Source of the DNA: Lutispora saccharofermentans
Lineage (GTDB): Bacteria > Bacillota > Clostridia > Lutisporales > Lutisporaceae
Length of the DNA stretch: 64,000 nucleotides
NCBI RefSeq assembly: GCF_024363565.1
Contig: NZ_JAJEKE010000015.1
Location: 43,551-107,550 of the forward strand
Reading direction: 5' to 3'
Shown here piece after piece: positions 8,133 through 16,920 of this stretch (position 1 is its first letter; every line of letters begins with the position of its first letter). The notes below the pieces were generated by a model. The model saw only the letters and a list, made by a program, of their open reading frames with translations, was not told the origin of the DNA and ran no database searches. A program made the translations under genes and the position numbers.

Positions 8133-9914
8133 CTATTTCTTCTTCTTTTGCAATTCCATGATTTCCTTGAATATTTCATTCGATTTATCCCTGTCCCCAT
8201 TCTCATAATATTCATTCATTAACTTGGTCAATTCCCCAATCCTCTTGCGGATATGTGCTTGCAACAGCTTATCTATATATGAATCCATTAGTTCCAAATC
8301 ATGGCTTGTTATCTCAATATTGAAAACCTCAGCGGCTTTTTTTCTGTCCTCTTCATTTTCCAAATGGATTATTATTTCTCCAGCTGATATCAATTTTCCT
8401 TCTTTTATTTTTAAATTTATTATCTCAGCAATTCTTCTGTGAATAGGCAGATTGAAATAATCAGCGGTAACACGGCTAAATATATAATTTGCCTTATTTT
8501 CGTTCTGAATGCATATGTTAATCAGTTTTTTTTCTGCTATAATTTCTCCATTAATAGATTTTTTTAATTCTGCATTGTTTGCAACAGCAGTCCTGTCTAC
8601 TATATTATGCCTGTTATTTCCATTAGTATGCTTCTTTTTTAATCTATTTAATTCATCATAAACAGCCTCTTCGCTTATCTGCATCTCTTTTGAATACTTT
8701 TTAATATATGCATCGGTTTCAGCAGGACTGTCAATAGTCTGCATAACATTCGCGAGCTGCTTTATAAACTTTATCCTATCTTCAATGTTTTCCATATTGA
8801 TGCCGTTTTTCAGGTTAAATATTTTGTAATCAATCAAGGACATACTGTTGTCAACCAGTCTTTTAAAGGATTCCAAGCCTTCTTTCCTAATATATTCATC
8901 CGGATCTTTTCCCTTGGGAAGTCTCAACACTTTTACAGTGCAGCCTTCCTTCTCCAATATGGATAAGCCTCTCAAAGTCGCATTTTGACCTGCGGCATCT
9001 GAATCATAAGCAATGATTATTTCATTTGCAAACCTTTTAAGCAATCTTGCCTGATGCTCAGTAAATGCCGTTCCCAGCGATGCAACTGCATTATTGATCC
9101 CATATTGGTGCAGTGATATTGCATCCATGTATCCTTCTACGACAATGATGTTCCTTAAATCTCTTATACCTTTGACGAGATTTAACCCATAAATATTGTA
9201 ACCCTTATTATATATGGGAGTATCAGGAGAATTCAAATACTTTGGTTTGCTGTCGTCCAGCACCCTTCCGCCAAAGGCAATGACATTCCCCTTTAAATCT
9301 ATGATCGGGAACATGACTCGGTTTCTAAACCTATCATAATAGCCTTCGTTGTTATTCTTTTTAACCAGAAGTCCCGCAGAATATGCTGCTTCAAGTTTTA
9401 GACTCTTCGAAGACAAAAAGTTCTTCAAACTGTCCCAGTTATCCGGCGAAAAACCAAGGCCAAACTTTTTTATAGTACCCATGCTCAGGCCTCGATTGGA
9501 TAAGTATTTCATCGCTTCACGATTGCCGCTCAAATTATTATAAAAAAATCTGGCAGCTTCCTTGTTTATTCTAAAAAGAAGCTGTTTTCTCTTAGCCTTT
9601 TCTAAATCCTCTTTGTTTGCCGTATCTTCTATTTTAATTCCTGCCTTTTCAGCCAAAAATCTTAAGGATTCCGGGTAGGTCATCCTTTCGATCTTTTGAA
9701 TGAAAGTACTTACATTTCCACCTTCTCCGCATCCAAAGCAATAAAAAAGCTGCTTATCTTGAGAAACGCTAAAAGAGGGGGTTTTTTCAGAATGAAAAGG
9801 ACATAAACCGATATAGTTTCTCCCCCTTTTTTTTAGGTTCATGTATTGCGATATTATATCAACAATGTCATTTTTCTCAATTATCTCAGAAACCATTTCT
9901 TCTGAGAAAAACAT
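8133..9914 (-). CDS. dnaG: DNA primase
   Basis: 593 residues; synthesises RNA primers for DNA replication. The N-terminal CHC2 zinc finger is visible as CPFHSEKTPSF and FYCFGCGEGG (about residues 38-66). The primase core follows, with a TOPRIM domain near 250-340: the VVEGYMDAISL glutamate and the AYDSDAAGQNA acidic pair. The last 160 residues form the DnaB-binding domain. ATG follows AAAAAGGTGG. It lies directly upstream of rpoD. Confidence 0.97.
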   Translation of the reverse strand: MFFSEEMVSEIIEKNDIVDIISQYMNLKKRGRNYIGLCPFHSEKTPSFSVSQDKQLFYCFGCGEGGNVSTFIQKIERMTYPESLRFLAEKAGIKIEDTANKEDLEKAKRKQLLFRINKEAARFFYNNLSGNREAMKYLSNRGLSMGTIKKFGLGFSPDNWDSLKNFLSSKSLKLEAAYSAGLLVKKNNNEGYYDRFRNRVMFPIIDLKGNVIAFGGRVLDDSKPKYLNSPDTPIYNKGYNIYGLNLVKGIRDLRNIIVVEGYMDAISLHQYGINNAVASLGTAFTEHQARLLKRFANEIIIAYDSDAAGQNATLRGLSILEKEGCTVKVLRLPKGKDPDEYIRKEGLESFKRLVDNSMSLIDYKIFNLKNGINMENIEDRIKFIKQLANVMQTIDSPAETDAYIKKYSKEMQISEEAVYDELNRLKKKHTNGNNRHNIVDRTAVANNAELKKSINGEIIAEKKLINICIQNENKANYIFSRVTADYFNLPIHRRIAEIINLKIKEGKLISAGEIIIHLENEEDRKKAAEVFNIEITSHDLELMDSYIDKLLQAHIRKRIGELTKLMNEYYENGDRDKSNEIFKEIMELQKKKK

Positions 9915-9936
9915 AGCTTATACCACCTTTTTTAAA

Positions 9937-10380
9937 TCATATAATCTTTATCAATCTTTCCAAAGAGCATAAAAACTCTTCATTGTCCTTTATGCTTCGT
10001 TTGGCCGGGCCCTTAACACGTCCCCCGCTGCGCAAAGATTTTAATGTTTCGTGTCTTTTCGCTAACAATTCATCAATATTGTTGTCGTCAAACAGTTTGC
10101 CGTCAAAAGAGATGGCAAATGCTCCCTTTGACAATATTATTGCAGCAAGTCCATAATCCCCTGTTACTACTATATCCCCTTCTCTTGCTCTATTGATTAT
10201 TGCCAGATCTGCAGATTGAGATACATTATCTACATATACCGGATCTAATCCATGCTTTTCATAGTAGTTAGAATAATGGCTTAAGCTGCATACGAATATA
10301 GCCTCAATATTGTATTTTTGAGATATTTCTAATATAATATCTTTAACGGGACATGCATCGGCATCGACTAATATTTTCAT
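9937..10380 (-). CDS. YaiI/YqxD family protein (DUF188)
   Basis: 147 residues when started at the ATG after GGTGGAGT; the longer frame adds 27 untypical residues and has no Shine-Dalgarno sequence. It begins ILVDADACPVKDII, the hallmark of this family, and contains VTGDYGLAAIILSKGA and a basic C-terminal part (GGRVKGPAKR). The fold is PIN-like, with conserved aspartates, but activity is unproven. It lies between the dGTPase-like gene and dnaG, reading the same way. Confidence 0.9.
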   Translation of the reverse strand: MKILVDADACPVKDIILEISQKYNIEAIFVCSLSHYSNYYEKHGLDPVYVDNVSQSADLAIINRAREGDIVVTGDYGLAAIILSKGAFAISFDGKLFDDNNIDELLAKRHETLKSLRSGGRVKGPAKRSIKDNEEFLCSLERLIKII

Positions 10381-10461
10381 ACTCCACCTATTTAGGACAC
10401 TGAATTTATACTTATTCGATATAAAAGCCAAATATCCTTCAATTTTTATTAAAATGATCAT

Positions 10462-11460
10462 TTAAATCTGCCATGCAGTAGGCAAAAAAATCGCTTTATA
10501 TTTGTTTAATGCATATCTATCCGTCATGCCGGCAATATAATCACAGGTCAACCTATGAATACTCTCGCATGGCAGCTTCATGCGCAAATCCTGAGGAATT
10601 TCTTCAGGATTCGCAATAAAGAATTCATAAAGCTGTCTTATAATATACTTAACCTTTACCTCTTCGACCTTAGCTTTAGAGCCAATATATACATGATCAT
10701 ACATGAAATTCCTCAATTGCTTTGTAGCCTCATCAACGCCTTCGCTCATCCTGACATAAGGCTTATCCAAGCTCTCAGTAATTATATCCGTAATCATTGT
10801 ATTTATTCTGCTCTTATGATCACTGCCTAAAACCTCCAAACATTGTTCAGGTATGTCTGCGGTGCTTAAAATATCTGCTCTTAAAGCATCATCTATATCA
10901 TGATTTATATATGCTATCCTATCAGAAAATTTAACTACCATGCCTTCCAATGTGCTGGGCAAATTGTCTCCAGTATGATTGAGTATCCCATCTCTGACTT
11001 CCCATGTTAGATTTAAGCCTCTTTTATCTTCTAATATTTCTACAACCCTGAGGCTTTGTTCGTTATGCTTGAAACCTGATGGATGAATGCTGTCCAATAC
11101 CGCTTCACCTGCATGTCCGAAAGGGGTATGGCCTAAATCATGCCCTAAAGCAATGGCCTCTGTTAAATCTTCATTTAGCCTTAAAGCTCTTGCTATGGTT
11201 CTGGCTATTTGTGAGACCTCAAGGGTGTGAGTTAGCCTTGTCCTATAGTGATCTTTTTCAGGTGATATAAATACCTGAGTTTTGTGTTTAAGCCTTCTGA
11301 AGGCTTTAGAGTGAATTATCCTGTCTCTGTCTCTCTGAAAATCTGTCCTGATGATGCACTTATCCTCGGGTTTATCTCTGCCCACGCTGTCTATACATGC
11401 TACCGCATAGGGTGAAAGAATCAATTTTTCTATTTCCTCGGTTCTTTGCCTGATATTCAT
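10462..11460 (-). CDS. dGTP triphosphohydrolase-like HD-domain protein
   Basis: 332 residues. The HD metal site is seen in RRLKHKTQVF, RTRLTHTLEVSQIA (His) and ALGHDLGHTPFGHAGE (His-Asp pair), with a further Asp in FSDRIAYINHDIDDA. This is the dGTPase-like (Dgt) family, which hydrolyses dNTPs to nucleoside and triphosphate; the short Firmicutes form is usually annotated as deoxyguanosinetriphosphate triphosphohydrolase-like. ATG follows TAGGAGTT. It heads a co-directional run into the YaiI gene and dnaG, tying nucleotide pools to replication by context. Confidence 0.92.
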   Translation of the reverse strand: MNIRQRTEEIEKLILSPYAVACIDSVGRDKPEDKCIIRTDFQRDRDRIIHSKAFRRLKHKTQVFISPEKDHYRTRLTHTLEVSQIARTIARALRLNEDLTEAIALGHDLGHTPFGHAGEAVLDSIHPSGFKHNEQSLRVVEILEDKRGLNLTWEVRDGILNHTGDNLPSTLEGMVVKFSDRIAYINHDIDDALRADILSTADIPEQCLEVLGSDHKSRINTMITDIITESLDKPYVRMSEGVDEATKQLRNFMYDHVYIGSKAKVEEVKVKYIIRQLYEFFIANPEEIPQDLRMKLPCESIHRLTCDYIAGMTDRYALNKYKAIFLPTAWQI

Positions 11461-11574
11461 AGAAACAACTCCTAAAAATCAACAATATTCTTAGATCAGA
11501 TTAAGCATACTATTTATATACTACAAAAAATTGTATTTTCCTTTAATGATATGATTTAAAGATAAATAATATAA

Positions 11575-11601
11575 GCCATCGAAATTATTATTCTCGATGG
11601 C
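11575..11601 (-). terminator. terminator of the thiolase gene
   Basis: GCCATCGA / TCGATGGC hairpin with an A/T-rich loop, 20 nt past the thiolase stop, followed on the minus strand by TTATATTATTTAT. Confidence 0.75.
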
Positions 11602-11620
11602 TTTCATATTATTTCATATC

Positions 11621-12796
11621 TTACATTTCTACTATTAATGCAGTTCCCATTCCACCGCCAATGCAGAGAGTAGCAAGACCGTATTTAGAATTTCTCCTTT
11701 TCATCTCGTAAAGAAGAGTCGTTAAAATTCTGGCACCGCTTGCTCCTACAGGGTGGCCTAAAGCAACTGCACCGCCATTAACATTAGTTTTTTCCATATC
11801 GAGATTCAATTCTTTTGCCACTGCCAGAGACTGAGCTGCAAAAGCCTCATTTGCCTCAATAAGATCTATATCCTCTAATTTCAAATTAGCTCTCTTCAAT
11901 GCAAGCAAGGTTGCAGGGACCGGACCGATACCCATTATGCTGGGTTCTACACCTGCAGAAGCATAGCTTACAACTTTTGCTAAAGGTCTGATTCCTAGTT
12001 CGTCAGCTTTTTCCTTGGACATGACAACAATCGCTGCTGCTCCATCATTTATGCCTGAAGCATTACCTGCTGTAACCGTACCGTCTTTTTTAAATGCCGG
12101 TCTTAATTTGGCAAGGGACTCGGCAGTTACTCCAGCCCTGGGAAACTCATCCGTATCAACAACCACCTCACCCTTTTTCGACGGTATGATGACCGGAACA
12201 ATCTCATCTTTGAACTTACCCTCTTTTATTGCTGCTTCTGCTCTATTCTGACTTGTAGCTGAAAATTGATCCTGCTGCTCTCTGGTTATACCATATTTTT
12301 CTGCCAGGTTTTCAGCAGTTATTCCCATATGATAATTATTGAATATATCTGTCAATGCATCATAGACCATAGAATCTATTATTTCGCCATTGCCCATCCT
12401 ATAACCTGTTCTGGCATTCTTGAGTAAATATGGCGCAGCACTCATATTCTCCGTTCCGCCTGCAACCACTATTTCCGATTCTCCTGATACAATCGCCTGT
12501 ACTGCAAGCTGAACAGACCTCAGCCCCGACCCGCAAATCATATTGATCGTCATTGCCGGCTTTTCTACAGGAATTCCCGACTTGACAGATACCTGCCTTG
12601 CCACACCCTGGCCTAATCCGGCCTGAAGGATGCATCCAAGGATCGTCTGATCGACCATCTCAGGCTTTATGCCAGCTCTATCCAATGCTTCCTTCACAAC
12701 AACGACACCTAAATCAACAGCTGAAACGCCGGATAGGCTACCATTGAAATTTCCTATTGCTGTTCTAGCGGCTGATGCAATCACAACTTCTCTCAT
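11621..12796 (-). CDS. thlA: acetyl-CoA C-acetyltransferase (thiolase)
   Basis: 391 residues. It condenses two acetyl-CoA to acetoacetyl-CoA, the first step of the clostridial butyrate pathway. The nucleophilic cysteine is C88 in [10 protein letters not shown]. The C-terminal motifs are [20 protein letters not shown] (catalytic His) and CIGGGMGTA (second Cys). The start chosen is the ATG after GGGAGGTTTGTGTA; an ATG 14 codons upstream lacks a Shine-Dalgarno sequence. The gene stands alone with its own terminator; no other butyrate-pathway gene is in the window. The symbol is by family, since several paralogues are usual in Clostridia. Confidence 0.93.
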   Translation of the reverse strand: MREVVIASAARTAIGNFNGSLSGVSAVDLGVVVVKEALDRAGIKPEMVDQTILGCILQAGLGQGVARQVSVKSGIPVEKPAMTINMICGSGLRSVQLAVQAIVSGESEIVVAGGTENMSAAPYLLKNARTGYRMGNGEIIDSMVYDALTDIFNNYHMGITAENLAEKYGITREQQDQFSATSQNRAEAAIKEGKFKDEIVPVIIPSKKGEVVVDTDEFPRAGVTAESLAKLRPAFKKDGTVTAGNASGINDGAAAIVVMSKEKADELGIRPLAKVVSYASAGVEPSIMGIGPVPATLLALKRANLKLEDIDLIEANEAFAAQSLAVAKELNLDMEKTNVNGGAVALGHPVGASGARILTTLLYEMKRRNSKYGLATLCIGGGMGTALIVEM

Positions 12797-12994
12797 TACA
12801 CAAACCTCCCGATTATTCTTATTCATAAATTTATTCAAGCAATAATGATGCCATATAACAGGCTAATGAGCTGATTATCAAATAAAATAATATTAAAATG
12901 TAATAAACATGTAAATAAGCAGCTTATCCAATGATTGTTATTTTTTTAATATTATTAAATTTTAATCCAAGCTCTATTTAAGTAAGTCATAAAT

Positions 12995-13024
12995 AAAACA
13001 TCGCCGATAAATCGGCGATGTTTT
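12995..13024 (-). terminator. terminator after the chemoreceptor gene
   Basis: Perfect palindrome AAAACATCGCCGAT / ATCGGCGATGTTTT with a 2-nt centre, 15 nt past the chemoreceptor stop. T-rich sequence follows on both strands, so it may also stop plus-strand transcription. Confidence 0.85.
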
Positions 13025-13038
13025 CTATTAAACCATTT

Positions 13039-13659
13039 TTATACCTTAAAGCTGCTAAGCTCCCGTTTAAGCTGAAGAGCCGCACCATCAAGCTCATTTG
13101 ACATAGCCAGAATCTCCTCCATGCTTGCCGTCTGGTTCTGTACGCTGGATGTTATTTCCTGTGCGGAAGCTGCCACCTTGGTTGAGATGACCGATAAATC
13201 GCTCACCTTCTTTATAATCCTTTCTTTCTCCTCCGACAAAAGCTGAACAGATGCAGAAACTCCTCCTACCCGGTCAATGCTTTTATCTACAGTGGTCCTG
13301 ATATCTTCATAGGCATTCACTGTTTCATCAATTGCCTTCTTTTCTATTATTATCTGTTCTGATATTGTGCGTGTATTCTCTACCACTTTCAAGGTATTGG
13401 ATGTAACATTGCTGATAAGTCCGTTGATGGTATTTGAATAATTCATGACCTGCCCCGCCAATTTTTTTATCTCCTCTGCGACAACAGCAAAACCCCGGCC
13501 TGCTTCTCCGGCTCTTGCCGATTCGATAGAAGCATTAAGAGCAAGCATATTGGTCTGATTGGCCACACTGTTGATTATATCCGTTATTTCGTTAATCTTT
13601 TCCACATCTTCACTAAGAAGAAGTATCTCTTCTATAGCTCCTTCAAAAGATAGCCGCAT
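13039..13659 (-). CDS. methyl-accepting chemotaxis protein, C-terminal signalling half
   Basis: 206 residues holding the conserved hairpin tip of the MCP signalling domain ([20 protein letters not shown], then [15 protein letters not shown]) that contacts CheA and CheW, plus the return helix of the coiled coil. It follows the N-terminal half in the same frame with only one TAA codon between them (13662-13660), so the pair is one receptor gene with a nonsense codon. The ATG right after the stop has GGTGGAG 3 nt before the TAA, so re-initiation is conceivable, giving a soluble signalling fragment. It is otherwise intact. Confidence 0.85.
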   Translation of the reverse strand: MRLSFEGAIEEILLLSEDVEKINEITDIINSVANQTNMLALNASIESARAGEAGRGFAVVAEEIKKLAGQVMNYSNTINGLISNVTSNTLKVVENTRTISEQIIIEKKAIDETVNAYEDIRTTVDKSIDRVGGVSASVQLLSEEKERIIKKVSDLSVISTKVAASAQEITSSVQNQTASMEEILAMSNELDGAALQLKRELSSFKV

Positions 13660-14748
13660 TTACTCCACCGTATCTACAAGCTGCTGCATGCTGCGGTATT
13701 CTTCTTCCACAGTATCCTTGATCATCCTGCTGCCTGCCAATACTTCAGTGGTCTCCCCCAGCATACCATCAAAACGTCCTCCAAAATTGTCTAAAGCCTG
13801 AGTAATATAATGAATATCATCGTTCTGTACGACTATGCTTTCTGAAACGGTCTCAATATTTTGTGTAACATTTATGCCGCTAGCTGCAATTTCCTCACTA
13901 GCCTCATTTATGGAGCCTGATACATTATATAGCTTGTCCCCTATTATTTTCATCGATAGGATCATATTCCTCAATGTATTTACCGAATGGTTCATAGCAT
14001 TAGTAAGCCTTTTAATCTCATCCCTGCTTGTACTACGGAACTCCACAGTAAAGTCTCCTTTAGAGAAACTGTCAAGCTTATCTACTACGCTGACAATTGG
14101 CTTGGTAAGGGACCGCGCGAATAATACTCCCAGGAGAATTGCCACAAACAGAATCCCCAGAGAAAAAACTACTATATTTATAATAGTATTATTGATCCGT
14201 TGATTCAGGGGCTGTAGAGAAATACCCACATTAACACTGCCGGCTTCCATAAAATCAGCTTCAAAAGGAATGGATACATTTAGCACCGGCACTCCCTTAT
14301 CAGTCCTTGAAACAATAGCGGTAGTGGCGGAGGTCAGAGCATCAATTCCGCCTTTCGCAGGCTTTGTTCCAGTAGCTGAAGAGGTTGCTTCAAGAGAAGT
14401 ATCCCCTGAAGCAGTTGCTCCGGTAATTGCATCTGTTCCACTGGCACTCCCATAATCAGAGGAAGCAACAACATTATACCGACTATCTGAAAGGGAAATA
14501 TAAAGCAGATTGCCATTGCTCGCTTGCTTTAATCCGAAAAATTGCTCAGATATCCGATTAAGGTCCGTAAGCTTACGTTCCAAAAGCTCTTGACGTATAA
14601 AAGCAGCCATGGCTCTGCCGTCATTTTCCATCTGCTGCATCACCGTTTCTCTGACCTCATATATGGCAATACCCGTAAAAAGAAAAGAACTTATCAGAAC
14701 GATTCCTGTAAAAATGCTCAAAATTTTTTTGAATAAAGAATTGAACAC
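13660..14748 (-). CDS. methyl-accepting chemotaxis protein, N-terminal sensor half, ends at in-frame TAA
   Basis: 362 residues to the stop. Start is GTG after GGGGGAGG. A first membrane helix spans about residues 5-27, an extracytoplasmic domain about 28-180, a second helix about 185-210 (IINIVVFSLGILFVAILLGV), then HAMP (RSLTKPIVSVVDKLDSFSKG) and the start of the methylated coiled coil. The sensor domain looks Cache-like (YISLSDSRYNVVASSD and VLNVSIPFEA), but a loop rich in Ala, Thr, Ser and Gly is inserted. It contains DAITGAT and DALTSAT, resembling the flavin-attachment motif of FMN-binding domains. The reading frame continues into the signalling half after a single TAA. Confidence 0.85.
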   Translation of the reverse strand: MFNSLFKKILSIFTGIVLISSFLFTGIAIYEVRETVMQQMENDGRAMAAFIRQELLERKLTDLNRISEQFFGLKQASNGNLLYISLSDSRYNVVASSDYGSASGTDAITGATASGDTSLEATSSATGTKPAKGGIDALTSATTAIVSRTDKGVPVLNVSIPFEADFMEAGSVNVGISLQPLNQRINNTIINIVVFSLGILFVAILLGVLFARSLTKPIVSVVDKLDSFSKGDFTVEFRSTSRDEIKRLTNAMNHSVNTLRNMILSMKIIGDKLYNVSGSINEASEEIAASGINVTQNIETVSESIVVQNDDIHYITQALDNFGGRFDGMLGETTEVLAGSRMIKDTVEEEYRSMQQLVDTVE

Positions 14749-15009
14749 ATATAATCCTCCCCCGTATGCTTTTATTCTAGCCAAACCGTATATAGATTTA
14801 AGCCTTATTAAAAACCAATTTCATTTATTATAGACCAGTTTCGTTATTAATGAAAGCAAAAGATTGTTAACAAATAATTAATTTTTATAATATATATCTA
14901 AGTTTTTCTATGTTAATCTCTTCTTAAGTATCTTCCGTGAAACCTTTGTGATAAGGCATATTTTATTATCCTACTTCGTACTATCTTTTAAATATGCCGG
15001 CATAAAAAT
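14749..15009. other. intergenic stretch upstream of the chemoreceptor
   Basis: No gene was found in the gap between the chemoreceptor start and the AraC-type gene, whose 3' end has a terminator-like hairpin at 15010-15038. A TATAAT-type -10 box with a poor -35 is seen on the minus strand near 14833-14838 and may serve the receptor. The rest is AT-rich with no reading frame of note. Confidence 0.5.
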
Positions 15010-15038
15010 GACGTCAACCGGATCAAATGGTTGACGCC
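15010..15038 (-). terminator. hairpin downstream of the AraC/GyrI regulator
   Basis: Minus strand GGCGTCAACC / GGTTGACGTC (one G-U pair) followed by ATTTTTATG. It is 85 nt after the stop of the regulator gene. Confidence 0.6.
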
Positions 15039-15122
15039 ACGAAATTTTTTTCTTTCTAAATTTATATTATTTTTGTCCCAAATTCTTACGTTTCTTATTT
15101 TCAAGTTTTCGTATTTTTGTTT

Positions 15123-15986
15123 TTATTTCTTCCGTACAGGAATCCAAACTTCACTATAAGCGTAATCTTTTTTATCTCCATTCATTTTAGTAAAAGAAAA
15201 AACAGGAGCATTGATTACTTCGTAATTGGAAGAAGGAAGCCATTCTGAATATATTTTTGCCATTGTTTCTTGTAACGCAGAGGGGAATGATCCTTCATTT
15301 GGAAATACTGCCCAAGTATAGGCTTCGACTGGAACCTTTGCTAATTGATCACTTACTTGATTTTCAGTCGTTAAAATACCTATCAGATGAGTTAAATCTC
15401 CTTCTTCTTTTAAGAAATTAGCATCAGCCTCATAAGAAGCATTGACAATTTCATAAGGCTCAATATTTTGAAGAGAATGCATTTCTTCTTTTTGTTCATC
15501 CGTTATGCTTTCTGCAAGCTTTACAATCTCGTTATTAACACCTTCAAATTGTATAGGGACACGTTTACTTACACCGACTAAATTAAACGCTGGTTTGTCT
15601 TCAATTCTAAATTCCATAGTGATTCCTCCCTTGACGGTTATTATGAATGAAAGTTTGGGAAACGATTTGCTTATGCCTTTTTTTATTACATCTGAGGGTA
15701 AAAGCCCACTCCACTTTTTAAATGCTCGAGTAAAACCGTCCATTGACTGATAACCATATTTCAAAGCAACATCCGTTACTTTTTCTCCATGCAATAAATC
15801 CATACTTGCTTCCGACAATTTTCTGTTTTTGATATATTCACTAAGGGTCAACCCTGAAAGATAAAAAAATATCTTTCTAAAGTTATAGTCAGAAACCCCG
15901 GCATATTCAGAAATTATTTCAAGAGACAGATCATCGGTTAAATGCTCTTCAATATAGTCAATTACATGATTTAATTCGTTTAACAT
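15123..15986 (-). CDS. AraC-family transcriptional regulator with GyrI-like effector domain
   Basis: 287 residues. The first 105 are a double helix-turn-helix AraC/XylS domain (LSLEIISEYAGVSDYNFRKIF and KVTDVALKYGYQSMDGFTRAFKKWSG). Residues about 125-287 are a GyrI-like small-molecule binding domain (FRIEDKPAFNLVGVSKRVP, then EAYTWAVFPNEGSFP). This is the architecture of Rob/MarA-like regulators that respond to drugs or other hydrophobic ligands. ATG follows GAAGGAGGGAG. No adjacent efflux gene is co-directional with it, so the target is unknown. It is the first unit of the accessory block that runs to 22.6 kb. Confidence 0.88.
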   Translation of the reverse strand: MLNELNHVIDYIEEHLTDDLSLEIISEYAGVSDYNFRKIFFYLSGLTLSEYIKNRKLSEASMDLLHGEKVTDVALKYGYQSMDGFTRAFKKWSGLLPSDVIKKGISKSFPKLSFIITVKGGITMEFRIEDKPAFNLVGVSKRVPIQFEGVNNEIVKLAESITDEQKEEMHSLQNIEPYEIVNASYEADANFLKEEGDLTHLIGILTTENQVSDQLAKVPVEAYTWAVFPNEGSFPSALQETMAKIYSEWLPSSNYEVINAPVFSFTKMNGDKKDYAYSEVWIPVRKK

Positions 15987-16135
15987 TATCTCCCTCCTTC
16001 ATATCTAGATAATACCAAAGCTGCTTTTACTATGCTCGACTTTTTTAACATAAAGAATATCGAATCGTTATAGATGCGGTAACAATGCTTTCCTACCTTT
16101 GATCAACCAAGCCTGAACCATCTTTCGATTGATCT

Positions 16136-16147
16136 ATTATGGAACAC
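16136..16147 (-). repeat. cassette-boundary repeat, copy A
   Basis: Minus strand GTGTTCCATAAT, 14 nt past the stop of the membrane-protein gene ending at 16162. It is one of five related sites (others at 16901, 17940, 19982 and 21649), all in the same orientation and four of them just 3' of a gene. Outside the core this copy differs from the others. Confidence 0.55.
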
Positions 16148-16161
16148 TCCTTACAGCCTGC

Positions 16162-16605
16162 TTAATATTTCTTATTCAGATAGTTAAAAATTAAAATCCC
16201 TATGGTATATTGGAATGCAAAAAATCCGGCTAAATATGCTATTATCAGCGTTGAATTTTCTATTATATTAAGACTGCCTATTATAGAAAAGATTACAACC
16301 GACACAGAGATTACAATCAGTCCAATAATATATGCATATCTGCCGGACTTATCCCGCAAAATTATTTTTCTTTCGTCTTGCAATTCAATTTTCTCATTCT
16401 CAATTTTTTCTTGATATTTGTCTTTATTTCCCGGTCTGGTCCAATAATAATATTTCCATAAGATAACTGCTCCACTGCCAATCCCTGCTCCTGTCCACCC
16501 AAATAATAGGCTTTCTAGTCTTGACTCAAAATTCAGCCCAATAACTAAGCAAGCAATTCCTATAAACAAAAACATCAGCCCTATATATAAGTTACTCTTT
16601 TTCAT
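16162..16605 (-). CDS. small multi-pass membrane protein paired with an HTH regulator
   Basis: 147 residues with four hydrophobic segments: about 5-24, 30-50, a third around 90-110 and a fourth at 120-140. A charged Lys/Glu linker (NKDKYQEKIENEKIELQDER) separates the second and third. I do not recognise a named function. The start ATG has AAGGGAGAGGGGAGA upstream; a longer frame is not supported. Its start overlaps the end of the HTH gene by 14 nt. Pairs of a short Xre-type regulator and a small membrane protein are common in Firmicutes; the regulator usually controls its own operon. Confidence 0.75.
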   Translation of the reverse strand: MKKSNLYIGLMFLFIGIACLVIGLNFESRLESLLFGWTGAGIGSGAVILWKYYYWTRPGNKDKYQEKIENEKIELQDERKIILRDKSGRYAYIIGLIVISVSVVIFSIIGSLNIIENSTLIIAYLAGFFAFQYTIGILIFNYLNKKY

Positions 16606-16807
16606 TCTCCCCTCTCCCTTCATAAATAAATATTTCCTCGATTGATTTTTGAAAGTAAGCTGAAATTGCAAAGGCTAATTCCAGCGAAGGGTTATACTTG
16701 CCTGTTTCTATAGAACTAATTGTTTGTCTGGAAACTTTAAGCGCCTTTGCCAAATCTTCTTGATTAATGCCAATAAGCTTTCTAAGCTCTTCAACTTTAT
16801 TCTCCAT
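16592..16807 (-). CDS. Xre-family HTH transcriptional regulator (71 aa)
   Basis: A stand-alone helix-turn-helix domain: LRKLIGINQEDLAKALKVSR, QTISSIETGKYNPSLELAF, ending SIEEIFIYE. This is the YozG/Cro-like type. It is co-transcribed with the membrane-protein gene, which it overlaps. The promoter at 16846-16874 carries two near-identical 20-nt repeats, the likely binding sites for autoregulation. It is clearly related to the 63-aa HTH protein at 20054 (shared VSRQTI.xIE.xKYNP.LELA). Confidence 0.9.
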   Translation of the reverse strand: MENKVEELRKLIGINQEDLAKALKVSRQTISSIETGKYNPSLELAFAISAYFQKSIEEIFIYEGRGENEKE

Positions 16808-16827
16808 GTAACCGCCCCTTTTTATGA

Positions 16828-16891
16828 CAAGGTTCCTTTACATCTATTGTAAAGATTTTATATCATTTTGTCAAGTTTCCTTTACATCTAT
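16828..16891 (-). promoter_or_regulatory. promoter and tandem operator of the HTH/membrane operon
   Basis: On the minus strand TTGACA (16874-16869) is followed by 17 nt and TACAAT (16851-16846). Two direct repeats, 16828-16847 and 16872-16891, match at 19 of 20 positions (plus-strand core TTCCTTTACATCTAT). Their starts are 44 nt apart, about four helical turns, and they overlap the -10 and -35 boxes. This is the layout expected for an autorepressor. Confidence 0.8.
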
Positions 16892-16900
16892 ATAAAACCT

Positions 16901-16920
16901 TTTTTCGCATTATTGAACAC
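16901..16920 (-). repeat. cassette-boundary repeat, copy B
   Basis: Minus strand GTGTTCAATAATGCGAAAAA. It lies just upstream of the HTH operon promoter and just downstream of a region without an intact gene. Confidence 0.6.

Noticed and set aside
12399..12635. 78-codon Cys-rich frame inside the thiolase gene on the same strand
   Set aside because: It is an alternative frame of a well-conserved thiolase; no ribosome site.
13660..13662. Selenocysteine at the chemoreceptor stop
   Set aside because: The codon is TAA, not TGA, and MCP signalling domains do not use selenocysteine there.
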